From NCBI GenBank assembly GCA_023458755.1, contig JAEWYE010000053.1:1-56796 (forward strand): DNA of 56,796 bases, given 5' to 3'. Made by a program: the position numbers and the translations under genes. Positions 1 through 8,414 of this stretch are shown one piece after another (within the stretch, counting starts at the first letter, position 1; the number at the start of each line of letters is the position of its first letter). The DNA comes from Bacillota bacterium. GTDB taxonomy: Bacteria > Bacillota > Clostridia > Oscillospirales > Acutalibacteraceae. The notes beneath the pieces were generated by a model that ran no database searches, was not told the origin of the DNA, and saw only the letters and a program-made list of their open reading frames with translations.

Positions 1-9
1 ATTGTGTTC

Positions 10-95
10 ATAGCGAATAGGATTTCCTTTCTGTGTGTTGTTAGTGTGGTAACTTAACTGTAACACAGGCTTTTCCTATTCGCTATCTTTTTTTC
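10..95 (+). terminator. Branched intrinsic terminator of a gene left of the window
   Basis: A perfect 13-bp inverted repeat (10-22 with 74-86) is followed by a run of seven T at 88-94. The loop holds a second small stem (CTGTGT near 31-36 with ACACAG near 63-68), so the RNA would be a branched hairpin. It most likely ends a transcript entering from the left. Confidence 0.7.
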
Positions 96-219
96 ACTTA
101 TTGTAACGCATCAATTGTAATCCTACAAGCGAAAACGAAGAATAAAGTGCCGGATGCTTGTATGTTTCATGCGGTTGTGATAAACTGAACGTATATCAAA
201 CAGGGATGGTGAAGCGATT

Positions 220-411
220 ATGGATATTGCTGCAGCTTCGGTTGCAATGAGCTTAAACAACGTACAGTCACAGGCAAGTTTAAGTATTTTCTGCAAGGCA
301 AAGGATATGCAGGAGCAGTCGGCAAGCGATATGCTCAATAGTATGCTGCCAAAGCAGACACCAAAACCGGCCCCAGGGGCAATCGGCTTCCATATGGATA
401 TTTTGGCATAA
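220..411 (+). CDS. YjfB-like putative motility protein
   Basis: A 63-residue soluble protein. The N-terminal MDIAAASVAMS, the central stretch with VQ.QASLSI..KA and the following MQEQSA..ML segment match the small YjfB family (putative motility protein), whose function is unproven and which is usually about 60 residues, so this copy is full length. It has no signal peptide or membrane segment. The ribosome site is weak (GGTGA about 8 nt before the ATG). It is a single-gene unit closed by a strong terminator. No flagellar genes are in the window, so a motility role is only the family label. Confidence 0.7.
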   Translation: MDIAAASVAMSLNNVQSQASLSIFCKAKDMQEQSASDMLNSMLPKQTPKPAPGAIGFHMDILA

Positions 412-428
412 TCAATAACGGATAGAAA

Positions 429-468
429 CAAAGCTGCTGTCTGCATTTCCAGACAGCGGCTTTGTTTT
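429..468 (+). terminator. Intrinsic terminator after the yjfB-like gene
   Basis: A 15-bp stem with one mismatch (429-443 with 450-464) and a 6-nt loop, followed by a T-rich tail at 462-468. Confidence 0.8.
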
Positions 469-543
469 GCTTTGCGTAGGGTTTCGTACCGCTTTCAATA
501 GACGATAATACGAAAAGCACTGTAAAAACAGGAATGAGAAATT

Positions 544-585
544 CATACTCCGCATATCTATTGGTACAAGGGAGGGCGGAGTATG
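544..585 (+). promoter_or_regulatory. Hairpin covering the start codon of the DUF4830-type gene
   Basis: A perfect 10-bp inverted repeat, CATACTCCGC at 544-553 and GCGGAGTATG at 576-585. The right arm contains the ATG (583-585), and the Shine-Dalgarno GGAGG (571-575) lies in the loop next to the stem. In RNA this would occlude initiation; in DNA it could be an operator. No T-tract follows, so it is not a terminator. Confidence 0.5.
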
Positions 586-1191
586 TTTATTGTTTCACTT
601 AAAACAAGCCGAAAAAAAATATTTGCCTGGGCCTGTGCGCTGCTGGCGCTCTTAACCGCCATAATTGTATTAAGCTGCCTGATGAAGCACCCCGCTACCG
701 CTACTATGGCAAACGGCAGCTACAGTCTGAAAGCCGCGAGCGATGAAGACCGCATCGCGTTTTTGAAGCAGTTTGGCTGGGAGGTAACCAAGGACCCGGT
801 CGAAGTATCAGAAGTGACCATTCCGCAGACCTTTAACTCGGTGTATGAAAACTATAATAAAATACAAAAGGAACAGGGCCTCGACCTGAGCAAATATGCG
901 GGCAAAATTTGCAAGCAGTGGGTATATGAAATTAAAAATTATCCTTCACAAAGCGCGACTGTCCGCGCCACGTTGCTGGTGTACAACGATGAAGTCGTTG
1001 GCGGAGATATCAGTTCCGCCGCGCTGGATGGATTCATATGCGGATTTGCGGGGCAAAAGGATGCCACTGACGGTGATTTGGAAGATTCCGCCCCGCCCGA
1101 AGGTGCGGCGAGCGAAACCGTCAGCACTCCAAATCCCGTCAGTTCCGCGAAAAGCTCGGAGATTCCGACTGCCGCATGGCCTACGGATTGA
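583..1191 (+). CDS. DUF4830 domain-containing membrane-anchored protein
   Basis: 202 residues. Residues 11-35 form one hydrophobic segment (signal anchor or uncleaved signal peptide), so residues 40 onward are probably extracellular. The 55-155 region, with the pattern TIP.TFN.VYENYN..QKEQG.DL..Y.GK followed by LLVYNDEVVGGDISSAALDGFI, matches DUF4830, a small Firmicutes domain of unknown function. The last 45 residues are Ser/Pro/Ala-rich and probably disordered. The ATG follows GGAGG by 7 nt, but both sit in a hairpin. It is monocistronic, and its role is unknown. Confidence 0.7.
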   Translation: MFIVSLKTSRKKIFAWACALLALLTAIIVLSCLMKHPATATMANGSYSLKAASDEDRIAFLKQFGWEVTKDPVEVSEVTIPQTFNSVYENYNKIQKEQGLDLSKYAGKICKQWVYEIKNYPSQSATVRATLLVYNDEVVGGDISSAALDGFICGFAGQKDATDGDLEDSAPPEGAASETVSTPNPVSSAKSSEIPTAAWPTD

Positions 1192-1196
1192 GATTG

Positions 1197-1238
1197 GAAT
1201 TCAAGCAGGGCAGATAATATTCTGGCCTGCTTGAATTC
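1197..1238 (+). terminator. Probable terminator hairpin without a T-tract
   Basis: A perfect 13-bp stem (1197-1209 with 1226-1238) lies 5 bp after the stop codon. It lacks a clear T-run, so it may be a weak terminator or a 3'-end stabiliser. Confidence 0.45.
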
Positions 1239-1299
1239 ATCGGATTTATGGGGTACAATAAATTTGTTGGACTATTAAAATTAAACGGAGAGAATGCTT

Positions 1300-2013
1300 G
1301 TGCCTTTGGAACGACTCGATAAAATATTGGCCTCGCAAAATATTGGAAGCCGCAAAGAAGTTGGCCTGTTAATACGGCACGGCGCGGTGACGGTAAACGG
1401 CGAAATTGTGAAAAAAGCAGATTGTAAAGCGGATGCCGAAACGGATGCGATTGCGGTGCACGGCGAACCGATTTGCTTTAAACGCTTTGTTTATATCATG
1501 ATGAATAAACCGCAGGGGGTTCTTTCCGCCGCAAGAGACAGCCGCATGAAAACGGTGGTCGATTTGCTGGGACCGTCGCTTTACCGAAAAGGACTGTTTC
1601 CCGCGGGCAGACTTGACCGCGATACGGAAGGATTGCTGATTTTAACGGATGACGGCGAATTTGCGCATCGTATGCTTGCTCCGAAGAGCCATGTGTTCAA
1701 GCTGTACCATGCAGTTTTGGATGCGCCGGTTACCGACGAGGATATAAAAAGATTTCGGCAGGGTATCGTAATGGGGGATATGACCTGCCTGCCCGCCGAA
1801 CTTACGGTATTGAAAAGCGGAGAAACACCGCTGGTGCAGGTAAAAATCCGGGAGGGTAAATTTCATCAGGTAAAACGAATGTTTCGTGCTACCGGGAAAA
1901 ACGTTCTGCATTTAAAACGGGTTCAAATCGGACAACTTCGGCTTGACCCCGATTTGGCGCCCGGTGAGGCCAGAGAACTTCCGGTTTCTGAGAAAAATCT
2001 GATTTTTAAGTAG
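1300..2013 (+). CDS. rsuA: RsuA-family rRNA pseudouridine synthase
   Basis: 237 residues. It isomerises a specific uridine in rRNA to pseudouridine; RsuA acts at 16S U516, and the RluB/E/F relatives act on 23S. An S4 RNA-binding domain (about 1-60, ERLDKILA..NIGSRKEV..LI..G.V.VNG) precedes the catalytic domain. The catalytic aspartate is in GRLDRDTEGLLILTDDG near residue 108, and EGKFHQVKRM is the C-terminal family motif. An in-frame ATG at 1294 sits only 3 nt after GGAG (1287-1290), while the GTG at 1300 is 9 nt away and aligns with the usual family start, so GTG is preferred. Family certain, target base inferred. Confidence 0.88.
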   Translation: MPLERLDKILASQNIGSRKEVGLLIRHGAVTVNGEIVKKADCKADAETDAIAVHGEPICFKRFVYIMMNKPQGVLSAARDSRMKTVVDLLGPSLYRKGLFPAGRLDRDTEGLLILTDDGEFAHRMLAPKSHVFKLYHAVLDAPVTDEDIKRFRQGIVMGDMTCLPAELTVLKSGETPLVQVKIREGKFHQVKRMFRATGKNVLHLKRVQIGQLRLDPDLAPGEARELPVSEKNLIFK

Positions 2014-2203
2014 CAAAGTTGTACGAAATTCAAAGTTTGTTTTTGGCTTTTATTAAATTTTCATAAACTGCGACAATAAAGTTTGGGCAAAAAAAGGGTG
2101 TTAAAACATTTGCTATTCTGCTATATTTATAAGCATAGAAGGACTTATGAAATAGGCGTAAGTGTTTCACCACAAAAATGACAGATGATTCAGGAGGTTT
2201 ATT

Positions 2204-3316
2204 ATGGCAAGCGTAACATTGAAAAACGTATACAAAATTTATTCCGGTAATGTAACCGCGGTTACCGATTTCTGCCTGGAAATCGAAGACAAAGAATTTA
2301 TTATTCTGGTTGGCCCGTCCGGCTGCGGTAAATCCACCACTCTTAGAATGATTGCAGGTTTGGAAGAAATCAGCAAGGGTGAACTTTACATCGGCGATAC
2401 ACTCGCAAACGATGTAGCACCTAAAGATCGTGATATCGCGATGGTGTTCCAGAACTATGCATTGTATCCTCATATGACTGTTTTTGATAACATGGCATTC
2501 GGCCTCAAGCTCCGCAAGACTCCGAAGGATGAAATTAAGCGCCGCGTTGAAGAAGCAGCCCGTATTCTTGATATTTCCCATTTGCTCGACAGAAAGCCGA
2601 AGGCTCTTTCCGGCGGTCAAAGACAGCGTGTTGCTTTAGGCCGTGCTATTGTTCGTGATCCTAAGGTTTTCTTATTGGATGAGCCGCTTTCCAACTTGGA
2701 TGCAAAACTGCGTGCACAAATGAGAACCGAACTTGCCAAGTTACATAAGAACTTGGGAACAACGTTCATTTATGTAACACATGATCAGACCGAAGCTATG
2801 ACAATGGGTGATCGCATCGTTGTTATGAAGGATGGCTTCATTCAGCAGGTTGATACACCACAAAACCTGTACAATTTCCCGGTTAACGAGTTCGTTGCAG
2901 GATTCATGGGTTCACCTCAAATGAACTTCATTGATGCTAAGGTCGTAAAGGTCGGCACCGATTATGCGTTAACCTTCGGCCGTTACAGCCTGAAGATTCC
3001 TGCAAGCAAATTGACCGACAACACACTTGCCGGCTATGTAGATAAAGATGTTGTGTTCGGTATTCGTCCTGAAGATGTTCACGATGAACCACAATTTATT
3101 GCAAATGCTGCTGACGGTGTTGTTGAGGCAGACGTTGATGTTACAGAGCTCATGGGCGCTGAAACATACCTCTACCTGAGCTGCGAAGGCAACTCCATCA
3201 CCGCAAGAGTTGAGCCTACTTCTGTTGCAAAAGCAGGCGACAAGATTAAGATCGCATTTGATCTTGATAAGCTGCATCTGTTTGACAAAGAAACAGAAAA
3301 GACCATTTTGAACTAA
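2204..3316 (+). CDS. msmX: Sugar ABC transporter ATPase, MsmX/UgpC/MalK type
   Basis: 370 residues, normal for the family. It hydrolyses ATP to drive carbohydrate importers from the cytoplasmic face. Walker A GPSGCGKSTT (near 37-46), Q-loop, signature LSGGQRQR (near 136), Walker B VFLLDEP (near 156), H-loop YVTHDQTEAM, then a C-terminal MOBE/TOBE-like regulatory domain from about 240 with FGIRPEDV. The ATG follows AGGAGG by 7 nt. No permease or solute-binding gene is nearby, which fits a shared orphan ATPase serving several sugar transporters, as MsmX does in Bacillus. Codon use is rich in GTT and CTT, consistent with high expression. It ends in a strong terminator. Confidence 0.93.
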   Translation: MASVTLKNVYKIYSGNVTAVTDFCLEIEDKEFIILVGPSGCGKSTTLRMIAGLEEISKGELYIGDTLANDVAPKDRDIAMVFQNYALYPHMTVFDNMAFGLKLRKTPKDEIKRRVEEAARILDISHLLDRKPKALSGGQRQRVALGRAIVRDPKVFLLDEPLSNLDAKLRAQMRTELAKLHKNLGTTFIYVTHDQTEAMTMGDRIVVMKDGFIQQVDTPQNLYNFPVNEFVAGFMGSPQMNFIDAKVVKVGTDYALTFGRYSLKIPASKLTDNTLAGYVDKDVVFGIRPEDVHDEPQFIANAADGVVEADVDVTELMGAETYLYLSCEGNSITARVEPTSVAKAGDKIKIAFDLDKLHLFDKETEKTILN

Positions 3317-3332
3317 TCCTTTTCAATTATTT

Positions 3333-3362
3333 GAGCCGTACCGTTTGGTACGGCTCTTTTTT
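3333..3362 (+). terminator. Intrinsic terminator of the msmX-like gene
   Basis: A 10-bp GC-rich stem (3333-3342 with 3347-3356), a GTTT loop, then six T. Confidence 0.93.
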
Positions 3363-3430
3363 AATGGGAATAGCACGATTCATCAACCAAAAAGTGCATA
3401 CGTGTAATACTTCTTAAAAAAGCGTTCAAA

Positions 3431-3502
3431 GCCTACGCCCCAACGGAGCGAAAAGGACGGCCTTGCCGCCCTCACCCCTTTTTAGCGCGCGGGAGCGCGC
3501 AA
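3431..3502. repeat. Dispersed GC-rich double-hairpin repeat, copy 1
   Basis: Contains a GGCGGC/GCCGCC-type hairpin (about 3458-3471) and a GCGCGC-GGGA-GCGCGC hairpin (about 3485-3500), separated by a pyrimidine-rich link. The same order and near-identical arms recur at 35670-35740. It lies in a 373-nt gap between msmX and ruvC that otherwise holds only a terminator and a promoter. It resembles REP or MITE-like elements. Confidence 0.6.
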
Positions 3503-3581
3503 TAAATTTGTGAAGCGCAAAGTTTTCTTTAAATTCAACCCAATCCTATAATGACGGTTTGTTCAGTAAACATTTTTAAAT

Positions 3582-3619
3582 CTGCTAAACGGTACTTTAC
3601 TTTGTTTAGCAGGTTTTTT
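3582..3619 (+). terminator. Terminator-like hairpin with no gene directly before it
   Basis: A 9-bp stem (3582-3590 with 3604-3612), a 13-nt loop and a G-T6 tail (3613-3619). The msmX gene already ended at its own terminator, so this one may end a short untranslated transcript or be a relic. Confidence 0.5.
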
Positions 3620-3620
3620 A

Positions 3621-3649
3621 TTCACTATTGTGTGCAACTGTGGTATAAT
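3621..3649 (+). promoter_or_regulatory. ruvCAB promoter
   Basis: TTCACT at 3621-3626, a 17-nt spacer and TATAAT at 3644-3649 with an extended TG at 3641-3642. No GAAC-N4-GTTC LexA box is visible around it. Confidence 0.75.
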
Positions 3650-3689
3650 ATATCGGATATTAGTTTTATAAACAAAAAGGAGCGTCACA

Positions 3690-4244
3690 ATGGTTATTCT
3701 TGGCGTGGACCCCGGCTATGCGATTGTGGGTTACGGTGTGGTTCGGGTGCAGAACAGCCGCTATCAGCCATTGGAACACGGCGCGATTGTAACCAAGGCG
3801 GATGATATTTTTGTGCGCCGTCTGGAAATCATTTATGATTCCCTGACACAGGTGCTGGAAAAATGGAAGCCGGATGCAATTTCCATTGAGAAATTGTACT
3901 TTCAGAACAATCAGAAAACCGCTATCGGCGTTGCGGAGGCGCGCGGTGTTATTTTGCTGGCGGCTCAAAAGGCGGGTGTTCCGATTTTTGAGTATACGCC
4001 TTTGCAGGTGAAAATGGCAGTTACCGGTTACGGACAGGCTCAAAAACCGCAGGTCATGGAAATGACGCGGCGGCTGCTCTGCCTGAAAGAAGTGCCAAAG
4101 CCGGATGATACAGCAGATGCGCTTGCTATGGCGATTTGCCACGGACAGGCGGCCGGTTCCGTTTTGCGGCGGTCTATGCTGAATGAACGGACGCTTCCGG
4201 TACAAAAGCCGAAACAGAAAGTAATTCCAACGAGAGGAGAATAG
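3690..4244 (+). CDS. ruvC: Holliday junction endonuclease RuvC
   Basis: 184 residues. RuvC cuts Holliday junctions symmetrically after RuvAB branch migration in homologous recombination and repair. The four catalytic acidic residues are visible: D7 (LGVDPG), E67 (ISIEKLYF), D140 and D143 (PDDTAD). The ATG is preceded by AAAGGAG. It is first in the ruvC-ruvA-ruvB operon, with ruvA 6 nt downstream. The C-terminal tail beyond about 160 is basic and probably flexible. Confidence 0.96.
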   Translation: MVILGVDPGYAIVGYGVVRVQNSRYQPLEHGAIVTKADDIFVRRLEIIYDSLTQVLEKWKPDAISIEKLYFQNNQKTAIGVAEARGVILLAAQKAGVPIFEYTPLQVKMAVTGYGQAQKPQVMEMTRRLLCLKEVPKPDDTADALAMAICHGQAAGSVLRRSMLNERTLPVQKPKQKVIPTRGE

Positions 4245-4250
4245 GAATCA

Positions 4251-4853
4251 ATGTTTTACAGCCTCAAAGGAATTTTAATACATAGTGAACCGTCTTTAGC
4301 GGTAGTTGAGTGCGGCGGCGTGGGGTTTAAGTGCCTTACAACCATGAATACACAACGCGCACTGCCGAAAATCGGAGAGCAGGTTACCCTTTTTACCCAC
4401 TTAAATGTGCGGGAAGACGCTCTTGATTTGTTCGGGTTTGCCACCATGGCAGAACTGAACTGTTTTAAAATGCTTACCGGCGTGAGCGGTGTCGGCCCGA
4501 AAGTGGGGCTTGCAATTCTTTCGGAGCTGGCACCGGAACAGGTTGCTATGGCAATTGCCACAGGCGACAGCAAAACCTTGACGCGGGCCTCCGGTGTTGG
4601 TGGGAAGCTTGCACAGCGCATTACGCTGGAGCTGAAGGATAAGATAAAAGGGATGTCCGCAAGCGGCAATACCGAGTTTACGGCCGTCGGTGTGGTTTCG
4701 GCATCTACAAACGCGGGTGAAGCGGTAAACGCGCTTGCTGTACTGGGCTATTCGCCTTCCGATGCCGCCGCGGTTGTCGGAAAGTTTGACAGCGCGCTTC
4801 CGGTGGAAGAACTAATCCGCCTTTCATTAAGGGCAATGGGCGGGAGGATGTAG
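4251..4853 (+). CDS. ruvA: Holliday junction branch migration subunit RuvA
   Basis: 200 residues, standard length. RuvA forms tetramers that clamp the four-way junction and load the RuvB motor. Domain I is an OB fold (1-65, MFYSLKG.L..., VGFKCL); domain II has two helix-hairpin-helix motifs (GVSGVGPKVGLAIL and ASGVGGKLAQRITLELKDKI); domain III (about 150-200) contacts RuvB. The stop is 3 nt before the ruvB start, showing tight coupling. Confidence 0.96.
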   Translation: MFYSLKGILIHSEPSLAVVECGGVGFKCLTTMNTQRALPKIGEQVTLFTHLNVREDALDLFGFATMAELNCFKMLTGVSGVGPKVGLAILSELAPEQVAMAIATGDSKTLTRASGVGGKLAQRITLELKDKIKGMSASGNTEFTAVGVVSASTNAGEAVNALAVLGYSPSDAAAVVGKFDSALPVEELIRLSLRAMGGRM

Positions 4854-4856
4854 CAA

Positions 4857-5918
4857 TTGGCGAACGAAGAGTATAGCAACGAATATGATTTTGAAAATCG
4901 TATGATTGCTCCGGAATATGTACCGGAGGACGCGGAGGTCGAAAATCCGCTGCGCCCAAAGGTGCTTTCGGAATATATTGGGCAGGATAAGGTAAAAGAA
5001 AACTTGAGCGTTTTCATTGAGGCAGCAAAACAGCGAAAAGAGTCGCTGGACCATGTGTTGCTCTATGGCCCGCCGGGACTTGGGAAAACTACGCTTGCCG
5101 GCATTATTGCCAACGAGCTGAATGTGAATCTGCGCATTACCTCCGGCCCGGCCATTGAAAAACCGGGTGATTTGGCGGCTTTGCTCACCAATTTAAATCC
5201 GGGTGATGTGCTGTTCATTGATGAGGTACACCGGCTTTCGCGCAGTGTGGAGGAAATTTTGTATCCGGCTATGGAGGACTACGCGCTCGACATCATCACC
5301 GGAAAAGGGCAAATGGCGGCATCTTATCATCTGCCCCTGCCGAAGTTTACTCTGGTTGGCGCGACCACAAGAGCCGGTCAATTGAGCGCTCCGCTTCGCG
5401 ATCGTTTTGGTGTGGTACTGCGGCTTGAAATGTACTCCCCACGGGAGTTGGCACAAATCGTTACCCGCAGTGCGAAAATTTTGGATATCCCCATTGAAGC
5501 GGACGGCGCTTTGGAAATTGCTTCACGTTCGCGTGGAACACCACGTATCGCGAACCGATTACTAAAGCGTGTTCGTGATTTCGCACAGGTGATCAGCAAT
5601 GGCATAATTACCTATCAATCTGCAAAAATCGGACTGGATCGCCTTGAAATCGACGAAATCGGACTTGACGCAAACGACAGAAGAATGCTTTCCACTTTGA
5701 TAAACTATTATAATGGCGGTCCGGTTGGATTGGAAACACTTGCCGCCGCAATCGGTGAGGAAGCGGTTACTTTGGAGGACGTTTACGAGCCTTATTTGAT
5801 GCAGATCGGCTTTTTGAGCCGCACCCCGCGCGGCCGCTGCGTGACCAACGCCGCTTATCTGCATTTGGGTTTGAACCCGCCCGGAATGGCGGCGGACGAT
5901 CAGCAAAAATTATTTTAA
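4857..5918 (+). CDS. ruvB: Holliday junction branch migration ATPase RuvB
   Basis: 353 residues. AAA+ motor that pulls DNA through RuvA-bound junctions. Walker A GPPGLGKTT, Walker B LFIDEVHRL, sensor 1 GATTRAG, arginine finger in LRDRFG, and a C-terminal winged helix (SRTPRGR near the end). The start is a TTG at 4857 with GGGAGG (4842-4847) 9 nt upstream; no ATG is correctly placed. It is the last gene of the ruv operon. Confidence 0.96.
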   Translation: MANEEYSNEYDFENRMIAPEYVPEDAEVENPLRPKVLSEYIGQDKVKENLSVFIEAAKQRKESLDHVLLYGPPGLGKTTLAGIIANELNVNLRITSGPAIEKPGDLAALLTNLNPGDVLFIDEVHRLSRSVEEILYPAMEDYALDIITGKGQMAASYHLPLPKFTLVGATTRAGQLSAPLRDRFGVVLRLEMYSPRELAQIVTRSAKILDIPIEADGALEIASRSRGTPRIANRLLKRVRDFAQVISNGIITYQSAKIGLDRLEIDEIGLDANDRRMLSTLINYYNGGPVGLETLAAAIGEEAVTLEDVYEPYLMQIGFLSRTPRGRCVTNAAYLHLGLNPPGMAADDQQKLF

Positions 5919-6020
5919 TCAAGCTTCAGTGAGAAAGAGAATTGCATGTATTTATCCAAATTCGGAGTGAAAAACTCCCTTCATATAAAATGACGAAAAA
6001 ATTTAGGAGTGTTGTATTTT

Positions 6021-7370
6021 ATGGGCAGACTATTTGGAACAGACGGCGTGCGCGGCATTGCCAACAGTGAGTTAACCTGCGAAATGGCGTTGAAAATCGG
6101 ACGTGCCGCGGCTATGGTGCTTACCGATAATAACCATCGTCACCCCAAAATCTTAATCGGCAAAGATACCCGTCTTTCCTCCGATATGCTGGAAAACGCG
6201 CTTACCGCAGGACTTTGCTCCGTCGGCGCGAATGTGGTACAGCTTGGTGTAGTGCCAACCCCGGCGGTTGCGTTTCTGGTCGGCAAATATAAGGCGGATG
6301 CCGGTGTTATGATTTCGGCTTCTCATAACCCCTGCGAATTCAACGGCATTAAAATTTTCAGCGGCGACGGCTACAAGCTGCCGGATGCGCTGGAAGAGCA
6401 AATTGAAGCAATCGTACTCGATCAGGCGGTAATTCCGCAATGTCCGACCGGCGGGGACGTTGGCAGCGTTTCCTTTGCGGATAATACCGTGCGCGATTAT
6501 ATTGACCATATTAAAAGCACGGTTCCTTTTTCGCTGGACGGCATGCGCATCGCCTTGGACTGCGCGAACGGTTCGGCTTCCCGCACAGCGGAACTGCTGT
6601 TTACCGAGCTTGGCGCAACCTGTTACATGCTGTCCGATCAGCCGGACGGCACCAATATCAACGACAACTGCGGCTCCACACATATGGAAAACCTTATGGC
6701 GTTTGTCAAAGAGAATCATTTGGATGCCGGTGTCGCGTTTGACGGCGATGCGGACCGCTGCCTTGCGGTAGACGAAAAAGGACAGCTGGTAGACGGTGAC
6801 TTCCTTATGGCTATCTGCGCGGCGGATATGAAATCGCGTGGCAAACTGGCTAAAAACGCGGCGGTTGGAACCATCATGACCAATCTTGGCTTTATCCGCT
6901 TCTGTGATGAGAATGGCATGAAATTTGCCGCCACCAAGGTCGGTGACCGTTATGTATTGGAAGAAATGCTGCTGGAACACTATAATTTTGGCGGCGAACA
7001 AAGCGGACATATAATTTTCTTGGATTTTGCAACGACCGGAGACGGTGAACTGACCGCGGCACAGCTTTTGAGCATTCTGCGCCGCCGTGAAGCGAACCTT
7101 TCCAGCCTTGCTACACTGATGACCCGTTACCCGCAGGTAATTGTGAACGTGCCGGTCTCTGCGGAAGGCAAGCTGCGTTTCTATACGGATACCGAAGTGA
7201 AAGCCGCCATTGAAAAGGTAACCGCTACATTGGGTGACAACGGCCGTATCCTGGTACGTCCGTCCGGTACCGAGCCGCTTCTGCGCGTAATGGTGGAAGG
7301 TGAAGACCATGAGTATATCGGCATTTTGGCAAATTCAGTTGCCGATGTGGTAAGAGAACGTTTGGCATAA
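6021..7370 (+). CDS. glmM: Phosphoglucosamine mutase
   Basis: 449 residues. It converts glucosamine-6-phosphate to glucosamine-1-phosphate for UDP-GlcNAc and peptidoglycan synthesis. Seen: the N-terminal FGTDGVRG, the phosphoserine loop GVMISASHNP (Ser near 100), the metal-binding DGDADRC, the sugar-binding GGEQSGHI and the phosphate-binding RPSGTEPLLRVM. The ATG at 6021 follows AGGAGTG by 9 nt; codons upstream to 6009 are in frame but lack a ribosome site. A small hairpin lies upstream (about 5965-5980). No glmS ribozyme is seen. Confidence 0.95.
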   Translation: MGRLFGTDGVRGIANSELTCEMALKIGRAAAMVLTDNNHRHPKILIGKDTRLSSDMLENALTAGLCSVGANVVQLGVVPTPAVAFLVGKYKADAGVMISASHNPCEFNGIKIFSGDGYKLPDALEEQIEAIVLDQAVIPQCPTGGDVGSVSFADNTVRDYIDHIKSTVPFSLDGMRIALDCANGSASRTAELLFTELGATCYMLSDQPDGTNINDNCGSTHMENLMAFVKENHLDAGVAFDGDADRCLAVDEKGQLVDGDFLMAICAADMKSRGKLAKNAAVGTIMTNLGFIRFCDENGMKFAATKVGDRYVLEEMLLEHYNFGGEQSGHIIFLDFATTGDGELTAAQLLSILRRREANLSSLATLMTRYPQVIVNVPVSAEGKLRFYTDTEVKAAIEKVTATLGDNGRILVRPSGTEPLLRVMVEGEDHEYIGILANSVADVVRERLA

Positions 7371-7406
7371 AATACACAATAAGTTTATCATATAGGAGTA
7401 ACTGCA

Positions 7407-8270
7407 TTGAGAACAGCAAACTGGAAGGATTACGAATTAATCGATACTTCAAACGGCGAGCGGCTGGAACGGTGGGGGAATATCATTCTCATTCGCCCGG
7501 ACCCGCAGATTATTTGGGACACGCCCCAAACAAATCCGCTGTGGAAGCAGGCTCACGCGCGCTATCTGCGCTCGACAACGGGCGGCGGAAACTGGCAGGA
7601 ATATAAAAAAGTGCCGCCCATGTGGAAAATTCAGTATGAAGATTTAACCTTCCAGCTCAAGACGATGGGATTTAAGCACACCGGCATTTTCCCGGAGCAG
7701 GCGATTAACTGGGAGTTTGCCATGAATAAAATCAGGGAAGCGAATCGCCCGGTTAAAGTTCTGAATTTGTTTGGTTACACCGGAGCGGCATCACTCGCCT
7801 GCGCAAAAGCAGGGGCACAGGTGTGCCATGTGGATGCATCTAAGGGCATGGTCGCGTGGGCAAAGGAAAACGCCGCTTCTTCCAATATGAACGATAAACC
7901 CATCCGCTGGCTGGTGGATGACTGCGTAAAATTTGTACAGCGGGAACAGCGGCGCGGCAATACCTATGACGGTATTATCATGGACCCGCCCTCCTATGGA
8001 CGCGGCCCAGGCGGGGAAATCTGGAAGCTGGAAGAACAGTTGTATCCCCTTGTGGAGATGTGTCTGCCGATTTTGTCGGACAGCCCGCTGTTCTTTTTGC
8101 TGAATTCCTATACGACCGGCTTATCCCCCGCTGTCATGGAATATCTGCTGGGCGTACTGGTACAGAAAAAATTCGGCGGCAAGGTTTCCTCCAGTGAAAT
8201 CGGGCTGCCTGTTACTGAAACCGGAATGGTGCTGCCCTGCGGCTCCACCGCTATTTGGGAATCAAATTAG
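7407..8270 (+). CDS. Class I SAM-dependent methyltransferase, RlmI/RlmK-like
   Basis: 287 residues. The Rossmann-fold core has motif I LNLFGYTGAASLAC (near 112-125), an acidic ribose-binding VDASKGMVAWAKENA and the catalytic IIMDPPSYGRG (near 190), typical of COG1092 enzymes that methylate a 23S rRNA cytosine. Unlike RlmI it has no N-terminal PUA domain; instead the first 100 residues carry a WKDYELID..NGERLERWG segment seen in Firmicutes relatives. The start is TTG at 7407 with AGGAG 8 nt upstream. It may be co-transcribed with glmM (36-nt gap). Substrate is inferred. Confidence 0.82.
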   Translation: MRTANWKDYELIDTSNGERLERWGNIILIRPDPQIIWDTPQTNPLWKQAHARYLRSTTGGGNWQEYKKVPPMWKIQYEDLTFQLKTMGFKHTGIFPEQAINWEFAMNKIREANRPVKVLNLFGYTGAASLACAKAGAQVCHVDASKGMVAWAKENAASSNMNDKPIRWLVDDCVKFVQREQRRGNTYDGIIMDPPSYGRGPGGEIWKLEEQLYPLVEMCLPILSDSPLFFLLNSYTTGLSPAVMEYLLGVLVQKKFGGKVSSSEIGLPVTETGMVLPCGSTAIWESN

Positions 8271-8414
8271 CAGCGGATGAAGCAGGTTGGATTTTGTGAA
8301 TGAATCCGGAAATAATATGGGGTAACGAATAGGAATTCCAATTAGAAATATGACTTCGATATTTCAAGCTGAGATTTCTATCTTACAAATATTAGAATGA
8401 TGGAGGCAAAAATC

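Noticed and set aside
3500..3690. LexA box for ruvCAB
   Set aside because: No GAAC-N4-GTTC or close variant is seen near the promoter.
3551..3805. 84-codon plus-strand ORF running into ruvC
   Set aside because: It crosses the terminator at 3582-3619 and the ruvC promoter, has no ribosome site and overlaps ruvC in another frame.
5919..6020. Possible glmS-type ribozyme upstream of glmM
   Set aside because: The gap is about 100 nt and shows only a 5-bp hairpin; the ribozyme belongs to glmS, not glmM.
6153..7310. 385-codon minus-strand ORF opposite glmM
   Set aside because: It is fully antisense to a certain gene, has His/Arg-rich nonsense composition and no ribosome site.
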